Below are positions 35,110 to 45,020 of a DNA stretch of 64,000 nt, piece by piece. The DNA is from Taudactylus pleione. Taxonomy: Eukaryota; Chordata; Amphibia; Anura; Myobatrachidae. How positions within the stretch are numbered: the first letter of the stretch is position 1; every line of letters begins with the position of its first letter. The stretch is from the NCBI GenBank assembly GCA_031769625.1, contig JAUIMM010000582.1, positions 1,528,001 to 1,592,000 on the forward strand, written 5' to 3'. The translations under genes and the position numbers were made by a program. The notes beneath the pieces were generated by a model, which saw only the letters and a list, made by a program, of their open reading frames with translations, searched no databases and was not told where the DNA came from.

Positions 35110-36299
35110 AGTATTCGGATGTATCACTTGCCACTTTTCCTCCACACCACACAAGACTCCTCCATTCTCTTTAAAAAGTCACCGCTCACAGCTGAATTCG
35201 GATATAAAACACTCTTAAATCTACTGAAGTTTTGTCTCACTGCCCAAACTACATCAGATCAGCAGCGTCCAATCATCCCAAAGATTATGGAGCTAGAAGA
35301 CACTTTCAGGCTATTAGAGTGTACTGTATAGTACAAGGTTACATTACACAAACACTAAAGATAAAACCAGCTATACGGTCTCCTCCAGACCTGAGGTTTC
35401 TCACGGTAATCCCCGCGCTGCGTATATAACTCCTGTCCATGTGGGAGGACCGTGCGCAGCAGACACAGACCAATCTCTGTCCATTCTGTATTAAACCCCA
35501 AGCAGCTGTCTCATACTCTACTTGTAACAAATAGTTAATGATATGGTTCAGTGACGGCACCCTCCCTCAACCCGAACTTGCAGAACCTGACGATATCGTG
35601 AGGTTGCCCTGCAAGTACGGGCGATGAAAACACATTGTTAATCCGCGGGAGCGCATATCGTTAACGATATCTTGCATACACACTGGACAATATTGAACCG
35701 CGATGAACGATATAGTTATTCAATTTATCGTCTAGTGTGTAAATGGCTTAAGATAGAACCCTCACGCTTCATATATTGGTGCTTCCCAGTAAGGCTGAGA
35801 GTTTTCTACAGGTATAATTACAGACAAATACTAGTGAATTAGTAGAATTTATTTCTATACATTCTGCCTGTGGCCAAATCTGTCCTAAAGAGCTGTAGAA
35901 TAATAATTGGTTGGCTTTCTACAGCGACACAGATCTAACAAATCCTCTCAGACGTGACAGCATAGTGATCTTATTCTGGTTAAATAGTTTTACAAGGAGG
36001 CGTTTTAGATAAAATAGATATACCACTCTAGTGTGCGCATCCGCGCTCTGATAAACGCACGGCTTGGTGTGCGTTTAACCAGCTATGGCGTGCGTAAATC
36101 AGAGCGCGACTGCACACCCTAAAATGGAATAACTATTTTATAAAATGACCCGTTGTGACTAAATCGTTATACGTGGAGATGATGCAGGGTGACAGATATA
36201 GAACAGGAGGGGAATATAGTTCAGAATAGGCTGTTTAATTGTAATTATTTTTAATGAATAACCATTTAACTGGATACCAGTATAAGTGAATAAAACAGT
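35110..36299. other. Mostly unassigned; two candidate palindromic segments
   Basis: 35540-35750 has paired CGATATCG-rich segments ending in TCTAGTGTGTAAATGGC and may be an old inverted-repeat element. 36033-36117 has facing arms GTGTGCGCATCCGCGCTCTG and CAGAGCGCGACTGCACAC. Neither has a readable target duplication. Confidence 0.4.
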
Positions 36300-36302
36300 T
36301 GT

Positions 36303-36382
36303 AATGGCTCCGTCAGGGAGGCAGCGCCGTCTAGGTCAGTCAGGGAGGCAGTGCCGTCTAGGTCAGTCAGGGAGGCAGTGCT
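36303..36382. repeat. 27-bp-family minisatellite, left fragment
   Basis: About three diverged units of GTCAGGGAGGCAGTGCCGTC, separated from the main array (36787-37155) by the inserted element at 36383-36790. Confidence 0.85.
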
Positions 36383-36790
36383 TAGTGTTCACTCTAGGTC
36401 TGGCGGGAGGCAGGGCGCCGAACCTAGAGTTAGGGCACTTTTGAGCGTGCCTAGGGTGCGCGTGCGCCCAAAAAGGGGGCGTGGCCAAAGAAAAGGGGGT
36501 GTCTGTATGACGCGTCCCCTTTTCGTCACTCCTGGGAGCGTGCCTGGAACTAACGGACAAGCCGGGCAACCCCCAAGCACTGCGGTCACTGTGAATGGAC
36601 GCCGGGCGCATGCGCCCGGCGTCCATTCACCGGCTGTGACTGCTGTGCCGCCGTTTTGACCACCTGCGGGTGGAGGCAGAACCCGCAGGCTGTCTCAGCG
36701 TGCCGCCGCGCTGGAGGGCAGGGCGCATTCTGCACTTCAGAAATCAGGCAGGGTGCGGTGCCCCACTAAAACAACCTAACGGGAACACTA
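36383..36790 (+). mobile_element. TAGTGTTC element, copy 3 (6-bp target duplication)
   Basis: Ends TAGTGTTCACTCTAGGTC and CTAACGGGAACACTA. Exact 6-bp AGTGCT flanks (36377-36382 and 36791-36796). The interior shares CGTCCCCTTTTCGTCA and GCCGGGCGCATGCGCCCGGC with copy 2. It sits inside the 27-bp minisatellite. Confidence 0.92.
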
Positions 36791-37155
36791 AGTGCTGTCT
36801 AGGTCCGTCAGGGAGGCAGCGCTGTCTAGGTCCGTCAGGGAGGCAGCGCTGTCTAGGTCCGTCAGGGAGGCAGCGCTGTCTAGGTCCGTCAGGGAGGCAG
36901 CGCTGTCTAGGTCCGTCAGGGAGGCAGCGCTGTCTAGGTCCGTCAGGGAGGCAGCGCTGTCTAGGTCCGTCAGGGAGGCAGCGCTGTCTAGGTCCGTCAG
37001 GGAGGCAGCGCTGTCTAGGTCCGTCAGGGAGGCAGCGCTGTCTAGGTCCGTCAGGGAGGCAGCGCTGTCTAGGTCCGTCAGGGAGGCAGCGCTGTCTAGG
37101 TCCGTCAGGGAGGCAGCGCTGTCTAGGTCCGTCAGGGAGGCAGCGCTGTGCTGCT
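36791..37155. repeat. 27-bp minisatellite, about 13-14 near-identical units
   Basis: GTCCGTCAGGGAGGCAGCGC plus TGTCTAG repeats every 27 bp with essentially no variation to the right of the inserted element. The units left of it have diverged. The multiple-of-three period creates long open frames in more than one frame. Confidence 0.95.
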
Positions 37156-38000
37156 TTTCTCTGAGTAGTTTCTCTGTGAGAGATGCTATTGTTTACACTT
37201 GAGGACTGATAGTGCTGTGGCTTGGTGATGAGGTTTTGGCGACAGTTGGAAGTAGTTCAGGCGTGCAGTCGTTGGAAAATAAGGCACGGTCATGTGATTT
37301 AGTGTGTCCAATCATGTTGGTGGAATATCTGTCATTATAAACACACAGTTTTAGAATGACAAATAAATGAGATTAGTATAATGCTGTCCTGTGTCATTGG
37401 CAGACTACACCATGCGCTTCCTAAATCGAAGGCTGCGTGGTCTCCCCTAACATGGGCTGGAGACCTATAAGGGCATGCTGGGACTGCCACAGAGCCATTG
37501 GTCGCAAACCTATTTCTCTAATGAAAGGAGACAACAGTAAATCATTTTATACATAATAAATTACTACTACTCTACTGCTTCATCCTGAGCAGGCCGCGGC
37601 TTCCTAGAAATTACTTCCAATATGGAGGGGGGGGGGGGGGGGGGGGCTGATCTATACACAGGACTTATCTTCTCAAAAGCAAAGCGTTTCCTGAATAAGC
37701 CGTAAATGTCAGCACGCACAATTCCTTCAGGCAGGTCCAAGCGCAGCGCGGAGTAAGATTATTAATCAGCATCAGTGACATGACAGATTATATCAGACAA
37801 AACGCTTCTTTGTACTCTATGGAACAGTAATTCAGAGGATGTCATTAGCAATCACAGGATTAAAAGCCTGCAGGACACATCTGCAGAGAGGTCTCCCCTA
37901 CGCAATCAGACACTACAGTGCCAGCAAGAGAGCAGCATTACAACAATCCCAAACAGATTACTGATGGAACAAGCAGTGTCCTATGGAATCGGTGTGATTA
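37156..38000. other. Unassigned intron 1 sequence with a long G-run
   Basis: A run of about 20 G lies at 37627-37646. Nothing else recognised. Confidence 0.45.
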
Positions 38001-38240
38001 ACCGGCGGCTTAATCCCGACAGCGGAAGGCTGGGTGGTTCACAATGCCGGCAGCGGTGAATAAGTAGGCTAACCTACCCCCCCCCCCCCTACCCCTCCCC
38101 TGGTAGTGCCTAACCTCACTAGGGGGTGCCTCATGCCCCCCAGTGGTGCCTAACCCCCCCTCCCCCGCAGTGGTGCCTAAACCCCCCCCCCTCCCCGCAC
38201 CCTGACCCTCCCTTTCCCTAGTCTAAGCCTAACCCTCCCA
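38001..38240. mobile_element. GTCGGGAT-family element, degraded
   Basis: TTAATCCCGACAGCGGAAGG and CAATGCCGGCAGCGG are followed by a C-rich core with CCTAACCTCACTAGGGGG and GTCTAAGCCTAACCCTCCC. Same architecture as 32243-32739, right end not found. Confidence 0.5.
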
Positions 38241-38810
38241 GGAGCACGGACCAGAAGCGACTAAGACGGAGCACGCCCCAGAAGCGACTAAGAAGACGGA
38301 GCGCGCACCCGAAGCGACTATGATGGAGCGCGCACCCGAAGCGACTAAGAAGATGGAGCGCGCACCCGAAGCGACTATGATGGAGCGCGCACCCGAAGCG
38401 ACTAAGAAGATGGAGCGCGCACCCAAAGCGACTAAGAAGATGGAGCGCGCACCCAAAGCGACTAAGATGGAGCACGCCCCAGAAGCGACTACGAAAATGG
38501 AGCGCGCACCCGAAGCGACTACGAAGATGGAGCGCGCACCCGAAGCGACTAAGACGGAGCGCGCACCAGAAGCGACTAAGACGGAGCGCGCACCAGAAGC
38601 GACTAAGACGGAGCGCGCACCAGAAGCGACTAAGACGGAGCGCGCACCAGAAGCGACTAAGAAGATGGAGCGCGCACCAGAAGCGACTAAGAAGATGGAG
38701 CGCGCACCAGAAGCGACTAAGAAGATGGAGCGCGCACCAGAAGCGACTAAGAAGATGGAGCGCGCACCACAAGCTACTAAGACGGAGCGCGCACCAGAAG
38801 CTGTAGAGCT
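38241..38810. repeat. Minisatellite of 27- and 30-bp units
   Basis: GGAGCGCGCACCAGAAGCGA repeats with spacers CTAAGAC, CTAAGAAGAT or CTACGAAGAT. Most units are 27 or 30 bp, all multiples of three, so one plus-strand frame (ERAPEATK repeats) and one minus-strand frame stay open throughout. No flanking coding evidence. Confidence 0.93.
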
Positions 38811-40537
38811 AACTGCAGCCCTGTATAAGAACTTTCCTTACTGAAGACATGGTTGGGTTTTTGTCTGCAGATATTAATATGCTGTCTGCGTATGATGGGG
38901 GACATCTATAAAGGGAGGTTATTAAGGTTTAATGATGTCTGGAATTTCTTCCATTCATCTGTTCCCGGGCAGATTGTGCAGCGCCTATTATTCCCTGGGG
39001 ATTAGTAACGGACACAGCACAGAGGATATTCAGAGAGCAGAGAAATCCGCATGTCATTTCCCATAGACAGGCGGGTCACTTGCCAGCAGTGCCAAGCAGA
39101 AAGAGCACATGCCGCCTTGCTCATATGGAAATGTGGTAACATGTTAAACAATATACCATGGCAGCGATACCAACTCACCACTGTCACATGGGGGCATTGC
39201 GATGGGTAAAGCAGGACTGCAAAGTGTGGGACCCATTATAGTCACCTTGTTATTTTCTACTTGTATGTCAGCGACTTACGGGAAACCAGGGAACATGTAA
39301 ATCACTTAGAACGGTAATTAATAGAAGAAGAGTCTTTCAAGAGTTATAGTCACTTAATTGGGAAACACTAAGTTATGGTGACAGGTGCACTATACATTTT
39401 CTCAGACATAAATCGTGCAGAGCCCTTTATAATCTACAATCTGCTTTCAGATCTGGCTGGGTAAAGTCCATCCGCACACTGAAACTTTCCTGCACAGATA
39501 TCTCCACCATGACCCAGCCCCTAGGCCGCTGCGGGAGTTTCAGCAGCTTTTATCGGGCCTCCTGTCTTCCTCCAAGATGACACTTCAAACAAAACATTCA
39601 GTGACCAGCATTCTGGGCTAATCTCAGACAATGGCTGCTCCAAACTGTTGGACATTAATATTCATAAATAAGAATCTGATAAATTGCTCAGTGATGTTTA
39701 ATTATGTCATTAGCCTCATCAGGAATGACGTATTACACAAACTAGATTTTATGGATAAATGCAATGGAAATGACCTTGAATTTAAGGAGGCTTGATTCAA
39801 GTGCACCATTATAAAACATTCCTATAAATCATGCAAGTGGGCCTGCCGAGGACTCACTGATCTACAGACAACGCCATCAGCTATCTAATGATAATGCAGC
39901 CACCGATTGGGCCTCTACAAGAGCCAAACACATTGGTCAGTACTCCTTGGCATTTTAAGCACAAATTTTAAACCAGCAATGCCATTTAATGCAAAACACA
40001 GTATGGTTTTGCTTTGAACAGTACTGACATTTTAAATGTCCTGCTTAAGAATGCTGACAATTGGTAGTTCACAATATAAACTAATCCCTTTCCGCTTATT
40101 AGTAAAATAATACAGCTCCCGGCACTATCTCTGCAAGAACCATGTACAGCAGTCAGTCTCACCTGCTGATATATTGGGATCCATTCACACAATTACCCTG
40201 GACTCTATATCTCACCCTGAACCAAGCAGTGATAATGCATCCAACTATCATTCCAAATGTCTATAGTAAACAACAGCTGCTGCACGGTGTGGGGACATTA
40301 ATCCCAACAACAGATCAGTCAGTGAGAGCAGTGCAACAGTTTATACACAGAAAAGAGAACCGATCTTAAACAAAAAAGTTATATACCATTACGGCCATGC
40401 AGAGCCAGCCAGTGTGAAAATACTACTGTATGTTCCCATACTATGCGTTGTCCCATATAACGTGTGCGCTGTATATTTTATGTAACTCTCACTTACCTGG
40501 AAGCTTTTTAGTGCTACGCAAAGTACACATCACCTTA
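38811..40537. other. Unassigned intron 1 sequence, repeat-poor
   Basis: The longest stretch here without recognisable repeats. 39440-39990 is AT-rich with homeodomain-like TTAATTATG and TAATATTCATAAAT strings. It could hold a conserved non-coding element, which cannot be judged without alignment. Confidence 0.4.
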
Positions 40538-40779
40538 AGGCCCCCATACATCAGCAACTGATTGCAGCAATCGTGCAATTTGCAATCAATTGTATATAAA
40601 AATCTTTCCCTTTTTTAATAGATTGCAGAATTGCCACAATCGACTGAAAGAGGGAAAGATATTTATACACAATCGATTGTGGCCATTCTGCAATCGATTA
40701 AAAAAAGGGAAAGATTTTTATATACAATTGATTGCAAATTGCACGATTGCTGCAATCAATTGCTGATGTATGGGGGCCT
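40538..40779. mobile_element. Near-perfect palindromic element, 242 bp
   Basis: AGGCCCCCATACATCAGCAA at the left and its complement at the right, with the inverted match continuing through GATTGCAGCAATCGTGCAAT to the centre. Each arm also holds shorter self-complementary stretches around CAATCGATTG. Flanks are TTA and TCA, an imperfect 3-bp duplication. Confidence 0.88.
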
Positions 40780-41085
40780 TCACACATGACAAGTGCAATG
40801 CTCAGACAATCAAACGCGAAGAAGAGCTTGCAATCTGCAGCTAGTGTTCTGTCATCAGTCTAACGCCATACAAGGAAGCATGGCGGGCACAGACACAATA
40901 TCTGCCCCCCCCCCCCTTTAACAAAACTTGATTAGATTAATCTTCAGTGTAATAACAACCCCACAAATATATTGTTCAATTGTGATTACTGCAAGGATCG
41001 GATAGACCGATGTTGGCTCCCCCTGCTCGGCACCCAGCGATGCCAAATGTACCATATTGTGATCATCTAATGACAGCAGATCACT
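40780..41085. other. Unassigned intron 1 sequence
   Basis: Nothing recognised. A C12 run lies near 40906. Confidence 0.4.
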
Positions 41086-41200
41086 AAAGGGGAGATGTAT
41101 CAAACAGTGAAGTTGCACATAGCAACCAATCAGCATTGAGCTGGCATTTTTATAGCCCTTGATAAGATATCTCACTAAGATACATTATTTCCCAGCAGGT
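41086..41200. mobile_element. Fragment of a GGAGATGTATCAA-type inverted-repeat element
   Basis: GGGGAGATGTATCAAACAGT and GCAACCAATCAGCATTGAGC match, from memory, a short inverted-repeat family common in frog genomes. The opposite arm is largely lost. Confidence 0.45.
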
Positions 41201-41744
41201 GGAGGGGATAGGCCACTGGGCCCCCATCTTATAAAATAAGCACATGGAAAATGCAGCCCTGAGTGAACAGTTAAATCTATAGGATAAGTAGGCAATAAAG
41301 GATAATGAAACGTGAAGGGGAGGGGCTGACCGTCCATCACTACCACACTAGGCGCAGGCCGGCGCTGCCCAGCCACAAGTCTGAACAAGACAGTTGACCC
41401 TCGCACTATCAGAGACTGCGCAGAGTCATACTCCAGCAGTTCTACAAAGAAAACCTATAGCGGCAAATAAGCCTTTTGGATTAAAGATTTCAATAAATTC
41501 GTAGGGAAATGTATGATTACTATAGTAAGAATATCAGCATCGGAGAAGACTTTGCCATGTACCCTACACAATGTGTTTGCTAAGACTATTAACTGGGTTT
41601 AGTTTTGCCTTCAGATGTATTTTTCTCCAACTTTACTTTTATATATAAAATATTACAGGGAAAGTAAAACATATCAGCATTTTATCTTCCATAAATATGG
41701 CAATCGCTTAATATCACATACATGTTCCACGTGAGATGTAATTA
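41201..41744. other. Unassigned intron 1 sequence
   Basis: Nothing recognised. Confidence 0.4.
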
Positions 41745-42100
41745 AGATGCCGACGGACGGGATGCCGGCTGTTGAAATCAGAGCGTTGGAATCCCGACCC
41801 GGGACTAAACATAGGAGCCTAAAACAAGAACCCAGAATCCCGACAGCCGGCATCCCTAATGTAAGTATAGCGGGGCAGGGATAGGTGTTAGCCGTGGGAG
41901 GAGGGGGTTAGGTTTAGGCACCACGACATTGAGCCCGGTAGTGCAGGCTGAGGGGTGGGGAGGGTTAGGGTGCAAGGGAGGGTTAGAGGTAGAAGGGGGA
42001 GGGTCAGCCTACTTACGTAACCCTGTCGGGAAACTGAGCATTGTGATGCCACTGTCGATATTTTGACAGCTGGCACCCCGACTGCCGATATTTCATACAC
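41745..42100. mobile_element. GTCGGGAT-family element
   Basis: GATGCCGACGGACGGGATGC and GGAATCCCGACCCGGG at the left, a core with GGGTTAGGTTTAGGCACC and GGAGGGTTAGGGTGC, then AACCCTGTCGGGAAAC and CACCCCGACTGCCGATAT at the right. Exact ends not resolved. Confidence 0.6.
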
Positions 42101-42300
42101 AACACGTTTCACTCAATACATGACCAGAAAATCAGTGGCAGGGAGATGACTGGAGGTTAGACTGGCATGGAAAGCCCTGTATGTTACTGTACAATACCGA
42201 CCACCATTGGCTAGTACAGAATAAACCACTGACAACATCACATATTCTGCAGACACCTAACAGACCAGACAAGGCAGAGATATAAGGGTTTGTTTACTAA

Positions 42301-42920
42301 TGGTGCCTACACACTTACCGATATTTTACACGATTTGCCCAATTCTGACGCATCGTGACGGCAAATCCTGTAAAATATGCCCAAATCGTGAGTGCCCACT
42401 CACGATCACGATGCGCATCCCCGCTGGTCGTACATCGCATCTTCAGATCTGCCGTGCTGTAGGGCGGATCTGACAATCTCAGTCACGATGCACTGGAATA
42501 GTTAGGAGGCGCGATGCACTGGAATAGTTAGGAGGCGCGGTGCACTGGAATAGTTAGGAGGCGCGGTGCACTGGAATAGTTAGGAGGCGCGGTGCACTGG
42601 AATAGTTAGGAGGCGCGGTGCACTGGAATAGTTAGGAGGCGCGGTGCACTGGAATAGTTAGGAGGCGCGATGCAGTGGAATAGTTAGGAGGCATGATGCA
42701 CTGGAATAGTTAGGAGGCGCGATGCAGTGGAATAGTTAGGAGGCATGATGCAGTGGAATAGTTAGGAGGCGCGATAGATCATTTGTCACATTGGACATTT
42801 TTTAACACCAAATCGTGCCCACGACTGCCGGGGAGCTGCTGGGGAGAGTTCAAGGGGAAATCGAACGGAAATCGAACACAATGTCGGATTGTGAGCACAT
42901 CGCCAAGTGTGTAGGCACTT
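42301..42920. mobile_element. TGCCTACACACTT element with internal minisatellite
   Basis: Left TGGTGCCTACACACTTACCG; right CCAAGTGTGTAGGCACTT. Exact 3-bp TAA flanks (42298-42300 and 42921-42923). The interior has facing CACGATTTG-type blocks and a 26-bp tandem array at about 42480-42775. Confidence 0.88.
42480..42775. repeat. 26-bp minisatellite inside the preceding element
   Basis: GATGCACTGGAATAGTTAGG plus AGGCGC repeats about 11 times with a 26-bp period. Confidence 0.93.
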
Positions 42921-43097
42921 TAAGTGTCGACTCGTAAAACCCAACACTTTTGTTCATGCCCAACATTTAAAAGGCCAGCGCTTTTACTAGCAAGACACGG
43001 CTAATACATGCACTGCCCTTTTATATAAAACAAAAGTAAGTAAACCCTATAGAGTTCTTCCAACAGAGAGCAGGTAGTGGGGTGTGGGCAATAAAGA

Positions 43098-43734
43098 GAG
43101 ATCGAGAGCAGGCTAGAGGGCAACAGAGCGAGAGAGAGAGCGAGAGAGAGCGCAAGAGAGCAAGCAAGAGAGGGCGAGAGAGAGCAAGAGAGAGCAAGAG
43201 AGGGCAAGAGAGGGCAAGAGAGAGCAAGAGAGAGCAAGAGAGAGCAAGAGAGAGCAAGAGAGGGCTAGAGAGGGCTAGAGAGAGCGAGAGAGGGCGAGAG
43301 AGGGCGAGAGAGGGCGAGAGGGCAAGAGAGGGCAAGAGAGGGCAAGAGAGAGCAAGAGAGGGCTAGAGAGGGCAAGAGAGGGCAAGAGAGGGCAAGAGAG
43401 GGCTAGAGAGGGCTAGAGAGGGCTAGAGAGGGCTAGAGAGAGCAAGAGAGGGCAAGAGAGAGCGAGAGAGGGCTAGAGAGAGCGAGAGAGGGCGAGAGAG
43501 GGCGAGAGAGGGCGAGAGGGCAAGAGAGGGCAAGAGAGAGCAAGAGAGGGCTAGAGAGGGCTAGAGAGGGCTAGAGAGGGCTAGAGAGGGCAAGAGAGGG
43601 CAAGAGAGGGCAAGAGAGGGCAAGAGAGGGCAAGAGAGAGCAAGAGAGGGCTAGAGAGGGCTAGAGAGGGCTAGAGAGGGCTAGAGAGAGCAAGAGAGGG
43701 CAAGAGAGAGCTAGAGAGGGCTAGAGAGAGCGAG
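43098..43734. repeat. Purine-rich 10-bp-type array beside exon 1
   Basis: About 640 bp of GCAAGAGAGG, GCTAGAGAGG and GCGAGAGAGG units. On the sense strand of the gene it is a pyrimidine-rich array of CTCTCTAGC-type units that starts about 50 bp after the exon 1 donor. There are block-level duplications (for example the GCGAGAGAGGGCGAGAGGGC variant near 43300 and 43500). Confidence 0.95.
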
Positions 43735-43783
43735 TCAGTCACAACAACCAGCAGCAAAGAGACAGCCGGGCTCCGGGACTCAC

Positions 43784-43888
43784 CTTCGCCTGGAAGTGGA
43801 TGCCGTGCTGGAATGCCTCCTCATTGTGCAGGGGGACCCGGGAGTCACATCCATCATCCACCAGGTTGTACCTGTTCCGCACCGGCAT
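43784..43888 (-). CDS. NOS1AP: Exon 1 (coding part) of a NOS1AP-family adaptor
   Basis: 35 codons read [17 protein letters not shown], then [18 protein letters not shown], the characteristic N-terminus of NOS1AP (CAPON). The protein is a cytoplasmic adaptor linking neuronal NO synthase to partners through an N-terminal PTB domain and C-terminal PDZ ligand. The start ATG at 43888 has A at -3 (GCACCATGC) and is the only ATG in this frame; the frame stays open upstream, but only from non-ATG codons. The exon ends GCG AAG followed by GTGAGT, a strong donor, in phase 0, which fits exon 2 (TAC ATT GGG...). A few residues differ from the mammalian protein I remember, so a paralogue is possible. The exon lies in a GC-rich, CpG-rich segment. 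Confidence 0.94.
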
Positions 43889-44215
43889 GGTGCCTGCAGC
43901 CGGGGTGAGGCGCGGTGAGATGGGGGGCTCCGGGGTCACTGCGCCCCGGCGACGTCTCAGCCTCCTCGGTGTGTCACCTGTGGGCGGCTGCCTGTCGGGT
44001 GTGCCCGGTGCATGGCTGCGGGTGATGCTGTGCGCGGCTGCCGGGAGTCGCACCCGCTCCGGCCGCTCTCAGGCTGCGCTGATTTGAATGAGAGTCTCCG
44101 GCCCCACCACTGCCATCTCCGGGCACAGCGCCGCCGCCCATTGGCTCAAAGTTCTGTCACGTGCGGGAGCCAGCCAATTAGCTGCGGGGACAGGGCGGGC
44201 TCGCCTCATCCCAAT
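43889..44215 (-). promoter_or_regulatory. NOS1AP: CpG-rich 5' UTR and promoter-like region of NOS1AP-family gene
   Basis: GC- and CpG-rich segment immediately upstream of the start codon. A CCAAT box for the sense strand lies at 44140-44144 (GAGCCAATGGGC on the minus strand), another in plus orientation at 44173-44177, and a CACGTG E-box at 44158-44163. No TATA box is evident. The transcription start is not determined. The region ends abruptly where the 48-bp minisatellite begins at 44222. Confidence 0.65.
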
Positions 44216-44221
44216 GTTATC

Positions 44222-45020
44222 AGATAGATCAAACTGACATAGTCAAAGGAGACAGGACAATGAGGGACTGATCCATATCCCATACTATGTCTATGACTGA
44301 CAGGACAATGAGGGACTGATCCATATCCCATAATATGTCTATGACTGACAGGACAATGAGGGACTGATCCATATCCCATAATATGTCTATGACTGACAGG
44401 ACAATGAGGGACTGATCCATATCCCATAATATGTCTATGACTGACAGGACAATGAGGGACTGATCCATATCCCATAATATGTCTATGACTGACAGGACAA
44501 TGAGGGACTGATCCATATCCCATAATATGTCTATGACTGACAGGACAATGAGGGACTGATCCATATCCCATAATATGTCTATGACTGACAGGACAATGAG
44601 GGACTGATCCATATCCCATAATATGTCTATGACTGACAGGACAATGAGGGACTGATCCTTATCCCATAATATGTCTATGACTGACAGGACAATGAGGGAC
44701 TGATCCATATCCCATAATATGTCTATGACTGACAGGACAATGAGGGACTGATCCATATCCCATAATATGTCTATGACTGACAGGACAATGAGGGACTGAT
44801 CCATATCCCATAATATGTCTATGACTGACAGGACAATGAGGGACTGATCCATATCCCATAATATGTCTATGACCGACAGGACAATGAGGGACTGATCCAT
44901 ATCCCATAATATGTCTATGACCGACAGGACAATGAAGGACTGATCCATATTCCATAATATGTCTATGACTGAAAGGACAATGAGGGACTGATCCATATCC
45001 CATACTATGTATATGACTGA
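44222..45020. repeat. 48-bp minisatellite upstream of the promoter
   Basis: GACAGGACAATGAGGGACTG plus ATCCATATCCCATAATATGT repeats with a 48-bp period, about 16 nearly identical units. Since 48 is a multiple of three, several long minus-strand frames are open (WDMDQSLIVLS repeats); I do not regard them as a gene. Diverged units continue to about 45454. Confidence 0.95.

Larger units (their letters stand above)
12172..43783 (-). other. NOS1AP: Intron 1 of the NOS1AP-family gene, about 31.6 kb
   Basis: It is bounded by the exon 1 donor (GTGAGT, reverse-complemented at 43778-43783) and the exon 2 acceptor (AG at 12172-12173). A first intron this long is normal for this gene family. It contains a DIRS retrotransposon in the sense orientation of the gene, at least twelve short inverted-repeat elements and several tandem arrays. 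Confidence 0.88.

Noticed and set aside
36670..37202. Two long repetitive plus-strand frames (LGPSGRQRC and REAALSRSV)
   Set aside because: Both come from the 27-bp minisatellite in overlapping frames; no splice or start context.
43889..44053. In-frame N-terminal extension upstream of the NOS1AP start
   Set aside because: The frame is open upstream but contains no ATG; the first codon there is GTG. The ATG at 43888 has a good context and matches the family start.
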